Source: Leifsonia shinshuensis (GTDB taxonomy: Bacteria; Actinomycetota; Actinomycetes; Actinomycetales; Microbacteriaceae). From it: a stretch of DNA of 64,000 nucleotides. A model generated the notes under the pieces. The model had not been told where the DNA came from and did not search any database. It saw nothing but the letters and a program-made list of their open reading frames with translations. The stretch spans positions 372,001 through 436,000 of the forward strand of contig NZ_JAHHZQ010000004.1 of assembly GCF_022606355.1 (NCBI RefSeq), written 5' to 3'. Position numbers and translations under genes: made by a program. The number at the start of each line of letters is the position of its first letter. Positions within the stretch are counted from its first letter, which is position 1. Shown piece after piece: positions 24,590 to 33,327 of the stretch.

Positions 24590-26422
24590 ATGGAGGCGTT
24601 CCCCGAGATCGCGGAGCACGGAATGATCGGCGACCTGCAGACGGTCGCGCTGGTCTCGACCGCCGGGTCGATCGACTGGTTCTGTGCTCCCCGGTTCGAC
24701 TCCCCGACGATGTTCGCCTCCCTCCTCGACCGCGAGAACGGCGGATACTTCCGCATCCACGCGCTCGCCGACGACGTGCGGATCCGCCAGATGTACTTCC
24801 CGCAGACGGCCGTGCTGATCACGCGCTTCATGTCGTCGAAAGGCGTCGGCGAGGTCATCGACTTCATGCCCGTCGCCGACGAGCCGCGCATCGCGACGGC
24901 GCGACGGGTGATCGTGCGGGCGGTGCGGGTGGTGCGCGGCGAGCTGACCTTCCGGCTGGAGTGCCGCCCCCGCTTCGACTACGGGCGCAGCGCTCACACC
25001 GCCACCGCCGCCGACCACGGGGTGCTCTTCGCCGACGACACGACCAGCGCAGCTCTCCATGGCGTGGAGGCCGACGCCCTCGTCGACGGCGACGTCGTCA
25101 CCGAGTTCACGGTCGCGGCAGGCGACATCCGGATCTTCGCGTTCGAGACCGAGCCGCGTGGCGAGCCGCGCGACATCGGGCGCGCCCGCGGCAACCGGCT
25201 GTTCCGCGAGACGGTCGCGTTCTGGCGCGACTGGATCGGCCGCAGCGGCTACTCGGGGCGCTGGCGGGAGGACGTGGAGCGGTCGGCGATGGTGCTCAAG
25301 CTGCTGCAGTACGCGCCGACCGGGGCGCTGGTCGCCGCACCGACGGCGGCCCTCCCGGAGCAGCTGGGCGGGGTGCGCAACTGGGACTACCGCTACACCT
25401 GGATCCGCGACGCGTCGTTCTCGGTGTACTCGCTGCTGGCGCTGGGCTACCAGGAGGAGGCCATCGCCTTCGCGCTGTGGACCGCCGACCGCGTCGCCGA
25501 GCAGGCGGGCGAGAGCTCCGGACCGCTCAAGATCATGTACCGGATCGACGGGTCGTCCGACCTGGAGGAGCTGACGCTCGACCACTTCGAGGGTTATGCG
25601 GGGTCACGGCCGGTGCACGTCGGCAACGGCGCTGCCGATCAGCTCCAGCTCGACATCTACGGCGAGATGATGGACGCGCTCTCGATCGCCGAGGACCACC
25701 ACCCGATCGGGCACCCCGGCTGGATGAAGCTGGTCGGCATCCTCGACTGGCTCGCCGACAACTGGGACCAGCCCGACGAAGGCGTCTGGGAGACCAGGGG
25801 AGGCCGGCAGGACTTCACCTACGGGCGGATCATGTGCTGGGTCGCGTTCGACCGCGCCATCACGATCGCCCGCGAGCGCAGCCGGCCGGCACCGCTGGAC
25901 CGCTGGATCCGGACCCGCGACGCCATCTACGAGCAGGTCTTCACCCGCTGCTGGAACCCCGAGCGCAAGGCGTTCACGCAGTATCCGGGCACGGAGGTCG
26001 TCGACGCGATCACCCTGCTCATGCCGCTGGTGGGCATGATCTCGCCGCAGGACCCGATGTGGCTGTCGACCCTCGACGCGATCGGGGAGGAGCTGGTGAC
26101 CGACAGCCTGGTGTACCGCTACAACCCGGCCGCGTCCCCGGACGGCCTGCCCGGCGAGGAGGGCACGTTCTCGCTGTGCTCGTTCTTCTACGTCTGCGCA
26201 CTGACCGACGCCGGCCGGCTCGACGAGGCGCAGTACGCCTTCGAGAAGATGCTCACCTACGGCAACCACCTGGGCCTGTTCGCCGAGGAGATCGACCCCG
26301 CCGGCCTCCAGCTCGGCAACTTCCCGCAGGCGTTCACGCACCTGGCCCTGATCCGCGCGGCGATCAGCCTCGACAGCTCGCTCACCGCGCACTCCGCCGC
26401 GAACAGGAAGAACCCTCGATGA
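24590..26422 (+). CDS. Glycoside hydrolase family 15 protein (trehalase/glucoamylase-like)
   Basis: 610 residues, two-domain GH15: an N-terminal beta-sandwich (IGDLQTVALVSTAGSIDWFC) and an (alpha/alpha)6 barrel. Hallmarks include VRNWDYRYTWIRDASF (residues ~262-277), GRQDFTYGRIMCWVAFDRA (~404) and GEEGTFSLCSFFYVCAL (~520), where a catalytic Glu lies. Bacterial members of this group hydrolyse trehalose or alpha-glucans in the cytosol; no signal peptide is seen. GGAGG ribosome-binding site. Its stop overlaps the ATG of a HerA-like ATPase gene. Confidence 0.92.
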   Translation: MEAFPEIAEHGMIGDLQTVALVSTAGSIDWFCAPRFDSPTMFASLLDRENGGYFRIHALADDVRIRQMYFPQTAVLITRFMSSKGVGEVIDFMPVADEPRIATARRVIVRAVRVVRGELTFRLECRPRFDYGRSAHTATAADHGVLFADDTTSAALHGVEADALVDGDVVTEFTVAAGDIRIFAFETEPRGEPRDIGRARGNRLFRETVAFWRDWIGRSGYSGRWREDVERSAMVLKLLQYAPTGALVAAPTAALPEQLGGVRNWDYRYTWIRDASFSVYSLLALGYQEEAIAFALWTADRVAEQAGESSGPLKIMYRIDGSSDLEELTLDHFEGYAGSRPVHVGNGAADQLQLDIYGEMMDALSIAEDHHPIGHPGWMKLVGILDWLADNWDQPDEGVWETRGGRQDFTYGRIMCWVAFDRAITIARERSRPAPLDRWIRTRDAIYEQVFTRCWNPERKAFTQYPGTEVVDAITLLMPLVGMISPQDPMWLSTLDAIGEELVTDSLVYRYNPAASPDGLPGEEGTFSLCSFFYVCALTDAGRLDEAQYAFEKMLTYGNHLGLFAEEIDPAGLQLGNFPQAFTHLALIRAAISLDSSLTAHSAANRKNPR

Positions 26423-27516
26423 TCCCGCTCACCATCGGCACCACCGTCGACGCCCCCAACCGCTCTGCTGTGATCGACGGCTCGCGGTTCAACCGGCACA
26501 CGTTCTGGTGCGGCCAGAGCGGGTCGGGGAAGACGTACGCGTTGGGCGTCGTGCTGGAGCAGCTGCTGCTGGAGACCGAGCTGCCGATCGCCGTGCTCGA
26601 CCCGAACGCCGACTTCGTGCGGGTATCGCGCACGCGCGACGACGCGACGGCCCTGGAGGCCGAGCGCTTCGCCGAGTTCGACATCCGCGTCTTCCACTCC
26701 AGCACGCGCGAGGAGCCGCAGCTGCACGCCCGCTACATCGACCTCAGCGTGCGGTCTCAGGCTGCGGTCGGCCGGCTCGACCCGATCGCCGACGAGGAGG
26801 AGTACAACGCCCTGCTGCACCTGGACAAGTCGCCTCAGCACTTCGTGAAGCAGCGCTTCCTCGACGGGCTGGCCTCCTCCGACGACCCGGCCAAGCAGCG
26901 GCTGGGAATGCGGATCGACAACCTGGAGATCCTGGAGTGGCCGCTCTGGTCGTTCGGCGGTTCGTCCGTCGTCGACACGATCGACGAACGGCCGCGGGTC
27001 ACTGTTCTCGACGTCGGCGGTTTCGCCCACCAGGCCGAGCCGCAGGCCGCGGCCCTCTGCGTGCTGGAGCACCTCTGGGAGCGCAGGATGGATCGCGACC
27101 CGCTCCTGATCGTCCTCGACGAGGCCCACAACTTCTGCCCTCCGGTGCCGCGCACGAGCGTGGAGGCCCAGCTCACCGAGCAGCTCATCCAGATCGCCGC
27201 GGAGGGCCGCAAGTTCGGGCTGTGGCTGTTCCTGTCGACGCAGCGGCCCACCAAGATCCACCCGAACGTGCTCTCGCAGTGCGACAACCTCGGCCTGATG
27301 CGCATGAACTCGCCGCGCGACCTCGACGAGATCGGCGACGTGTTCGGTTTCGTGCCGCAGCACCTCCTCGAGCAGTCGCCGACGTTCCGCAGGGGTGAGG
27401 CGTTGTTCGCCGGTGCGTTCTCGGACGAGCCGCAGCTGGTGCGGATCGGGCGGCGGCTCACGGTGGAGGGTGGCAGCGACCTGTCCGTCGAGCCGCGAGC
27501 GGTCGAGGTGGCGTAA
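26419..27516 (+). CDS. HerA-like ATP-binding protein (DUF87-type)
   Basis: 365 residues. Walker A GQSGSGKT at residues 32-39, Walker B LLIVLDEAHNF near residue 232, and the FtsK/HerA-type segment FGLWLFLSTQRPTKIHPNVLSQC with a sensor Gln/Arg are visible. HerA-type proteins form hexameric DNA translocases, normally with NurA nuclease; no nuclease gene is here. ATGA overlap with the GH15 gene means coupled translation, an unusual pairing. It may be a bacterial conflict or DNA-processing ATPase. Confidence 0.85.
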   Translation: MIPLTIGTTVDAPNRSAVIDGSRFNRHTFWCGQSGSGKTYALGVVLEQLLLETELPIAVLDPNADFVRVSRTRDDATALEAERFAEFDIRVFHSSTREEPQLHARYIDLSVRSQAAVGRLDPIADEEEYNALLHLDKSPQHFVKQRFLDGLASSDDPAKQRLGMRIDNLEILEWPLWSFGGSSVVDTIDERPRVTVLDVGGFAHQAEPQAAALCVLEHLWERRMDRDPLLIVLDEAHNFCPPVPRTSVEAQLTEQLIQIAAEGRKFGLWLFLSTQRPTKIHPNVLSQCDNLGLMRMNSPRDLDEIGDVFGFVPQHLLEQSPTFRRGEALFAGAFSDEPQLVRIGRRLTVEGGSDLSVEPRAVEVA

Positions 27517-27531
27517 ACAGAAGGAGACAGC

Positions 27532-28404
27532 ATGAGCGAGGCACCGGGGCAGGCGCAGCAGCGGGCGGACGCGGACGCGGAGGCGGCCCGCGGGATCATG
27601 TCGGACGTCGTGCACGGCCGGCTGATGCACGTGCCGACGACGATCGCGCAGTCGATCGAGGACTTCCACGACTCCTCGCAGGAGTGGCGGCGGCTGTTCT
27701 CCGAGCTGCTCGGCACCTTCTTCCTCGTACTGGTCGCCGCGGGCGGCGGGATGATGGGCCAGGCGTTCCCGAACACGATCTCGCGGACGGCCGCGGTGAC
27801 GGCTCCCGCGCTGATGGTGTTCGCGATCATCCTCTTCATGGGCAAGATCTCGGGCGCGCACCTCAACCCGGCCGTCAGCGTCGCGTTCGCGCTGCGTGGC
27901 GACTTCCCCTGGTCGCGCGTGCCCGGCTACATCCTGGTGCAGCTCGGCGGCGCCTCGCTCGCGGCCTGGTTCCTGGAGGGCGTCACGCACGTGTCGTCCC
28001 GCTACGGCTCGAACTACCCGGCGTCCGGGTTCAGCTCGTGGGACGCCCTGCTGATGGAGACGGTGCTGACCTTCGGCCTGGTGAGCGTCATCCTGGGCAC
28101 GGCCTCCGGAGCCCAGAACCTCGGCATCATCGGCGCCTTCGGCGTCGGCGCGTACATCGCCCTCGCGGGCCTGTGGGGCAGCCCGATCTCCGGTGCGTCG
28201 ATGAACCCCGCGCGCACGTTCGGGCCCGACCTGGTGAGCGGCCACTGGGACGCCTACTGGGTCTACATCGTCGGCCCGCTCGCCGGCGCGGTCGTCGCGG
28301 TCGGCGCGGCCTTCCTGCTGCGCGGTCGCGGCGGCGGGCGCGCGGGGTCGGCTGCGGCGCAGGGCGGCCTGATGACGGAGGCGCGATTCCCGGAACAGGA
28401 CTGA
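27532..28404 (+). CDS. MIP/aquaporin family channel
   Basis: 290 residues, six hydrophobic helices and both half-helix signatures: SGAHLNPAVSVAF and SGASMNPARTFGPDL. A soluble N-terminal extension of ~60 residues is longer than usual. It could conduct water or small polyols such as glycerol; the pore residues are not enough for me to decide. AGGAGA ribosome-binding site, 15 nt after the HerA-like gene, so probably the same transcript as GH15 and the ATPase. Confidence 0.92.
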   Translation: MSEAPGQAQQRADADAEAARGIMSDVVHGRLMHVPTTIAQSIEDFHDSSQEWRRLFSELLGTFFLVLVAAGGGMMGQAFPNTISRTAAVTAPALMVFAIILFMGKISGAHLNPAVSVAFALRGDFPWSRVPGYILVQLGGASLAAWFLEGVTHVSSRYGSNYPASGFSSWDALLMETVLTFGLVSVILGTASGAQNLGIIGAFGVGAYIALAGLWGSPISGASMNPARTFGPDLVSGHWDAYWVYIVGPLAGAVVAVGAAFLLRGRGGGRAGSAAAQGGLMTEARFPEQD

Positions 28405-28436
28405 CGGAGGGCGTCGGGGCGGACCATGATGTCCTC

Positions 28437-28997
28437 ATGGACTCGATGGATCTCAACCGGTCCGCCGCGCAGCCGGATGGTGGCGTCCGCGTGCAGCGCG
28501 CGCTCTGGCGGCACTGGGGAACGCCGGCCGGCATCTACGGGACCATCGTCTACGCCAGCGTCGTCGCGGCCAGCTCGGGCGGCGCGGGGGAGCAGGACCA
28601 GTCGGACGCCCTGCACGTGCTCGTGTTCAGCCTGGTGAGCATCGTGGTGTTCTGGATGGCGCACGTCTACTCGACAGCGCTCGGCTTCCACGGCGCGGAC
28701 GAACGCGTGGGCGCGCGCGTGCGCGATGCGCTCGGCCACGCACTCTTCGAGTCCAGCGGCATGCTGGAGGCCGCGATCGTCCCGAGCGTCCCGCTGCTGC
28801 TGGCGGCGATCGGGGTCCTCCCCGCCGGGCTCGGTGTGTGGCTGTCGCTGTGGCTGACGGTGCTGCTGCTGGCGCTGCTGGGCTACCTGGTCTTCCACAT
28901 GCGCGCGCGGCCGGTGCTGTTCTGTGTCGCGGGCGCCGTGATCACGGGACTCTTCGGGGTGGTCGTCATCCTGCTGAAGACGACGCTGCAGCACTGA
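28437..28997 (+). CDS. Integral membrane protein, unknown function
   Basis: 186 residues with about four or five helices (GIYGTIVYASVVAASS; VLVFSLVSIVVFWMAHVYS; IVPSVPLLLAAIGVLPAG; LWLTVLLLALLGYLVF; LFCVAGAVITGLFGVVVIL). ATG at 28437 has CATGAT 6 nt upstream. It follows the aquaporin gene by 32 nt and may share its transcript. No named family recognised. Confidence 0.75.
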   Translation: MDSMDLNRSAAQPDGGVRVQRALWRHWGTPAGIYGTIVYASVVAASSGGAGEQDQSDALHVLVFSLVSIVVFWMAHVYSTALGFHGADERVGARVRDALGHALFESSGMLEAAIVPSVPLLLAAIGVLPAGLGVWLSLWLTVLLLALLGYLVFHMRARPVLFCVAGAVITGLFGVVVILLKTTLQH

Positions 28998-29019
28998 GCG
29001 CCGGGCCTCCCGCGGCTCA

Positions 29020-29691
29020 TCAGAAGCTCGCGATCCCCTTGCCGATGAGCACGACGCCGATCACCAGCAGGAGCACCGCCATCACCGTGGCGTTGTTCTG
29101 CACGAGCCAGCCGCGCAGCGAGTCGAGCGGGCCGCGCAGCGCGTCCGCGGCCACCAGGTAGCCGATCACCGGGATCGCGACCGAGCAGCACGCGACGAGC
29201 GCGAACACCACGATGACGACGGTCGTCGAACCCGCCGACAGCCCGGCGGTGCCGATGGCGACACCGGCGCCCGCGGCCAGCAGGAGGTTCTTCGGGTTGA
29301 CCGCCGCCAGGATGAACGCGAGTACGAATCCGCGGCCCGCCGTCATGGAGTCGATGGCGCCCATCCACTTCGGGAGCGCGGCCGCCTCGCCGTCCTTCGG
29401 CCGTGACCTCCACTGCCGCAGGGCGAGCAGCAGGAGCAGGGCGCCGAGGATGAGCTTGATCGTGCCCGAGATCGGCTTGGTGGCGTTCGGGTCGCTCGCC
29501 GGGATCAGCCCGGAGAGCAGCGTGAACACCACCACCGCGACGACGATGCCGAGCACCCAGCCGATCAGGAAGCCGACGCTGGTGCCGCGCGCCTTCGGCG
29601 ACAGCAGCATCAGGATCGCCGCGATGATCGGTATCGGGCTGATCGCGATGCCCAACGCGAGTGGGAGGGTGTCCCCGATCGCACTTCCCAT
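29020..29691 (-). CDS. GAP family membrane protein (LysE-like fold)
   Basis: 223 residues, six helices. Matches the GAP/Sap family of actinobacteria: PLALGIAISPIPIIAAILML at the N-terminus, the repeat-like motif AAVNPKNLLLAAGAG in the middle and VMAVLLLVIGVVLIGKGI at the end. Mycobacterial relatives help move glycopeptidolipids or sulfolipids; the role here is inferred to be export of a small molecule or lipid. It ends 22 nt from the converging membrane protein gene. Confidence 0.85.
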   Translation of the reverse strand: MGSAIGDTLPLALGIAISPIPIIAAILMLLSPKARGTSVGFLIGWVLGIVVAVVVFTLLSGLIPASDPNATKPISGTIKLILGALLLLLALRQWRSRPKDGEAAALPKWMGAIDSMTAGRGFVLAFILAAVNPKNLLLAAGAGVAIGTAGLSAGSTTVVIVVFALVACCSVAIPVIGYLVAADALRGPLDSLRGWLVQNNATVMAVLLLVIGVVLIGKGIASF

Positions 29692-29701
29692 TCCGTCCTC
29701 C

Positions 29702-30952
29702 TCAGGTCGTCGTGCCGCCGGAGGCGTCCGGCGGCGGTGGCGGCGGTCCGTCGGCGCGGCCGCCGGAGTGCGCGACGGCCTTGGCCTCGCGCCGCTCCGC
29801 CTTGGCCGCTGCCGACTCCACTTTCATCAGGTCCTTGGTCTCGCGCAGGTCGCCGAGGGCGGCGCGCCAGACCCGGGCGCGCGGGTCGGAGTCGACCAGG
29901 ATCGCGCGGAAGAGCAGCGTCAGCGGGATGGCGAGGATGGCGCCGATCGCCCCGAGGACCACCGCCCAGAGCAGCACGGAGAAGAAGGTGAGCGTCTGGC
30001 TCAGTGCCACCGCGTTGCCCACGACCTTCGGCTGCACGACGGACTGGACGACCGCGTTGACGATGCCGTAGATGACGATGATGGCGATCACGGTTCCCCA
30101 GCCGCCGATGAGGTAGCCGAACACGAGGGGAGGGACCAGCGCGAGGAAGTAGCCGACGTTGGGGATGAAGCTGCACAGGAACGACAGGATCGCCCAGAGC
30201 AACGCCGCGGGCACCCCGAGGATCCACAGGGCGATGCCGTTGATCACGCCCTGCACGATGCCGAGCAGGGTGGTCACCACCATGTAGCGGCGCACGCTGT
30301 GCGCGAACCCGGTCATCGCGTAGACCAGGTTCGGCTTGGTCGGCTCGAGCTGACGCAGCAGCGTCGGCGTGTACGCGGCGTCGGCCGGCATCAGGATGAG
30401 CATCGTCAGCACGATCACGCCGAAGGTGATCAGCCCGAACGCCCCGCCGAGCACGCCGGTGAAGACGTTCACCAGCTTGGTCGGGTCGAAGCCCTGCGTC
30501 ACCGCCTTCAGATCGGCCGGGCTGATCCCGATGCTCGAGAGCCAGTTGGCGAACTGCTGCCCGATCTGCTGGAACTGCTCCTTGTACTGCGGGAGCATCC
30601 CGACGAACTGGGCCATCGCGATGATGAGGAGGGCGACGAACCCGGCGAGCAGGGCGAACGTCGTCAGCGCCACCGCGCCGGTCGCGACCCCAGAGGGCGT
30701 GCCGTGCCGCTCCAGCCAGACCCGGACGGGCTGGGCGCAGATGACGAGCACCAGGGCGAGCAGGCTGGGGGCGAGGATCCCCGCGATCGCGTGCATTCCG
30801 ATCGCGATGACCACGCCGCCGGCGAGGCCGAGCAGGATGCGCACCGCGCGTCCGTCGGCGGCGTTCGATTCGGGGTCGGGGCCGCTCGGCGGTCCGGCCT
30901 CCGGTGCGCGGGTGCGGCGCCGGAACGGCCAGATGCCGCTACGGGCGGCCAT
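29702..30952 (-). CDS. AI-2E family transporter
   Basis: 416 residues, about eight helices with the typical large soluble loop after TM3 (residues ~110-180). Conserved parts include VIVLTMLILMPADAAY and the segment LWAILSFLCSFIPNVGYFLALVPPL spread over ~255-280. The family was named for AI-2 export, but many members are cation/proton antiporters, so the substrate is open. Its 5' end overlaps the SulP gene by 14 nt, suggesting one transcript. Confidence 0.9.
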   Translation of the reverse strand: MAARSGIWPFRRRTRAPEAGPPSGPDPESNAADGRAVRILLGLAGGVVIAIGMHAIAGILAPSLLALVLVICAQPVRVWLERHGTPSGVATGAVALTTFALLAGFVALLIIAMAQFVGMLPQYKEQFQQIGQQFANWLSSIGISPADLKAVTQGFDPTKLVNVFTGVLGGAFGLITFGVIVLTMLILMPADAAYTPTLLRQLEPTKPNLVYAMTGFAHSVRRYMVVTTLLGIVQGVINGIALWILGVPAALLWAILSFLCSFIPNVGYFLALVPPLVFGYLIGGWGTVIAIIVIYGIVNAVVQSVVQPKVVGNAVALSQTLTFFSVLLWAVVLGAIGAILAIPLTLLFRAILVDSDPRARVWRAALGDLRETKDLMKVESAAAKAERREAKAVAHSGGRADGPPPPPPDASGGTTT

Positions 30953-32669
30953 GATCGGAGCCTTGCGGATGGGCTTGGAGCGCCATGATGGCCTCCCGGT
31001 TGGTGTCGAAGAAACGCACCCCGTCGAGCAGCTCGAGGTGCTGGAGGCGCTCGCGGATGCCGGGGCGCACGCGGCTGAGCGCGAGGTCGGCTCCGTGCGC
31101 GGTGAGGAAGGCGTGCACCGTCTCCCAGGACTCGGCGCCGGTCACATCGACGTCGGTGACGGCCTCCAGGTCGAGGACCACGTGGGTGGCGCCGGTGTCA
31201 CGCACGGCGCGTTCGACGGCTTTCTCGAAGGAGGTCGAGTTCGCGAAGAACAGGGGGGCGGCCAGTCGCACGACGACGACGCCCGGCACGGTCGGCGCTC
31301 CGGCGGGCGCCGCCTCGAGGAGTGAGTGGTCCGGATCGCCGTCGGCGGCGAGCGTGTCGATCGGCGGGTTCGCCGCCCGCCGGGTGACGTTGATCACCGC
31401 GAGGACGAAGGCGATGACGATACCGGCGATCGGGCCGATGAACAGGGCGCCGAGGAAGCACGCAGCGCCGATGGCGAACTCGAACCGGTCGAGTCGCCAC
31501 AGCCGGGCGAAGTCGGGGATGCCGAGCAGCGGGACCACCGCGACGGCGACGATGGCGCCGATGGCGGGGGAGGGGATGTCCTCCATTAGCGCCGTGCCGA
31601 AGAGGAGGAGCAGGAGTGTGCCGACGGCGGTGATGAGTGAGGGCAGCTGCGTGCGCGAGCCGGCCTGGTCCATCGCCGCGGTGCGGGAGGTCGACGAGCC
31701 GATCGTGAAGCCGCCGCTGATGCCCGCTCCGAGATTGGCGACGCCGAAGGCGAAGAGGTCGCGGTCGGGGCGGGTGGGGTAGCCGCGCTTCTCGCCGTAC
31801 GACCGGGAGACCAGCAGGCCCTCGCCCATCGTCACGACGGTCAGCGCGATCGCGGACGGGATGAGCGCGAGCCACTGGGTCCACTCGATCACCGGCCAGG
31901 TGAACGTGGGCGGGCCGGCCTGCACCTTTCCGAGCACGTCGACGCCGGCCTTCACGGCTCCCGTGAGCACGACCACGACGGTGGCGACGATGAGCACGAT
32001 GAGCGCCCAGGGCACCGCGGCGGCGACGCGCCGGCCGACCAGCAGCACGATCAGGGAGCCGACCGAGATCAGCAGCGACCAGACGTTGAGGCCCGGCAGC
32101 CCGGTGACCAGGCCGCCGACCTTCTCGACGAACTCGCCGCCGGAGTCGATCTTCACGCCGAGCATCTTGGCCACCTGCGACACCAGGATGTCGAGTGCGA
32201 GGCCGCCGACGAAGCCCACCAGGATCGGTTTCGACAGGAAGTTCGCCAGGAAGCCGAGCTTGAAGAAGGAGCACAGCAGGAACAGCACGCCGCAGATCAG
32301 CGCCTGGGCCAGAGCCAGAGTCAGGTAGTCCTGGTGGCCCGCCACCGCGAGGCCGCCGAGCGACGAGGCCACCAGCGCGGCCGCCGCGGCGTCGGGCGAC
32401 GCGACGAGCTGCCGCGACGACACCGTCAACGCGTAGAAGACGGCTGGAACGATGAGGGAGTACAGGCCCGCGGTCGCGGGGAGACCCGCGATCTGCGCGT
32501 AACCGATGTTCAGCGGGATCGCGATGGCGAGGAGTGTCACGCCCGCCAGCACTTCGCGGACGGCGTTCGTGCCCGTCAGGCCGGCGAGCGGCCGCAGGCG
32601 GGTGTGCCGCGGCGCCGGAGTCCTCGAGGACTCCGGCGCCGGGGCGGTCGGGTCGGTCACGTCTGTCAC
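30939..32669 (-). CDS. SulP family anion transporter with STAS domain (1)
   Basis: 576 residues. About 12 helices with the SulP start (AIPLNIGYAQIAGLPATAGLYS) and the conserved GGFTIGSSTSRTAAMDQAGS; a C-terminal STAS domain (from about residue 445) contains HVVLDLEAVTDVDVTGAES. It probably takes up sulfate or another anion by proton or sodium symport. It lies between AI-2E and SHOCT protein genes, and a second SulP gene sits on the other side of the arylsulfatase. Confidence 0.92.
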   Translation of the reverse strand: MTDVTDPTAPAPESSRTPAPRHTRLRPLAGLTGTNAVREVLAGVTLLAIAIPLNIGYAQIAGLPATAGLYSLIVPAVFYALTVSSRQLVASPDAAAAALVASSLGGLAVAGHQDYLTLALAQALICGVLFLLCSFFKLGFLANFLSKPILVGFVGGLALDILVSQVAKMLGVKIDSGGEFVEKVGGLVTGLPGLNVWSLLISVGSLIVLLVGRRVAAAVPWALIVLIVATVVVVLTGAVKAGVDVLGKVQAGPPTFTWPVIEWTQWLALIPSAIALTVVTMGEGLLVSRSYGEKRGYPTRPDRDLFAFGVANLGAGISGGFTIGSSTSRTAAMDQAGSRTQLPSLITAVGTLLLLLFGTALMEDIPSPAIGAIVAVAVVPLLGIPDFARLWRLDRFEFAIGAACFLGALFIGPIAGIVIAFVLAVINVTRRAANPPIDTLAADGDPDHSLLEAAPAGAPTVPGVVVVRLAAPLFFANSTSFEKAVERAVRDTGATHVVLDLEAVTDVDVTGAESWETVHAFLTAHGADLALSRVRPGIRERLQHLELLDGVRFFDTNREAIMALQAHPQGSDHGRP

Positions 32670-32682
32670 CGAGCCCGTGCGG

Positions 32683-33153
32683 TCACGGCGTGGGCGCTGC
32701 CGGCGGCGGAGTCGGAGCCGACGGCGCGGCGGGCGCTGCCGGCGCCGCGTGCGCTCCGGCCGCGGCCTGGTGGCCGAGGGCGACGCTCTTCAGGTGGGCG
32801 AACTCCTCCGGGGTGATGGTCCCGGCGTCCAGCAGCGCCTTCGCCTTGGCGATCTCGTCTGCCGGGCTGCTGGCGGCCACCTGCCGGATGTAGGCGTCGG
32901 TGCTCTGCTGCACTTGGCGGGCCTCCTTCTGGCTGCGCTCCGCCATCCCCGGCCCGCGCGCGATCAGATAGACCAGCGCGGTGAGGAACGGCACGAAGAT
33001 CAGGAAGATGATCCAGAGCGCCTTCCACCAGCCGTTGAGCTTGTGGTCGCGGAACAGGTCACTGATGATCGCGAACAGCGCGAACAGGTATGCGATGAAC
33101 GCGAAGCTCCAGAAGAACAGCCAGATGACGTTCCAGAAATTGTTCCAGTCCAT
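32683..33153 (-). CDS. Membrane protein with PLDc_N-like and SHOCT domains
   Basis: 156 residues. Two helices at the N-terminus (FWSFAFIAYLFALFAIISDL; LWIIFLIFVPFLTALVYLIA) form a PLDc_N-like hairpin. The soluble part has a SHOCT motif (IAKAKALLDAGTITPEEFAH) and an Ala/Pro-rich tail. SHOCT modules are thought to mediate oligomerisation. CAGGAGGGG precedes ATG. First gene of the minus-strand run to 29020, divergent from the arylsulfatase. Confidence 0.85.
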   Translation of the reverse strand: MDWNNFWNVIWLFFWSFAFIAYLFALFAIISDLFRDHKLNGWWKALWIIFLIFVPFLTALVYLIARGPGMAERSQKEARQVQQSTDAYIRQVAASSPADEIAKAKALLDAGTITPEEFAHLKSVALGHQAAAGAHAAPAAPAAPSAPTPPPAAPTP

Positions 33154-33222
33154 GTCGTTACCCCTCCTGCCGGGCTCGATCGAGCCTGGATGTGGGCTGA
33201 GAGTAACGCGGAGGAGGGAATC

Positions 33223-33275
33223 GCGTCTAGAGGTCTTCCGGCTCGGGCGATCCGCCGTGGCCCCTCTCTAGACGC
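33223..33275. promoter_or_regulatory. Spaced inverted repeat in the divergent sulfatase promoter region
   Basis: GCGTCTAGAG (33223-33232) and its exact complement CTCTAGACGC (33266-33275) face each other 33 nt apart between the SHOCT gene and the arylsulfatase gene. It could be a bipartite operator; the regulator is unknown. Confidence 0.4.
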
Positions 33276-33327
33276 GTCCGCCGAGTCGTGACTAGCGTGT
33301 CGGTCAATCCGAGGGGGTATTCCGACT

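Noticed and set aside
26419-27516. HerA-like gene as a known HerA-based defence system
   Set aside because: No partner SIR2, DUF4297 or nuclease gene is next to it; neighbours are a GH15 enzyme and an aquaporin.
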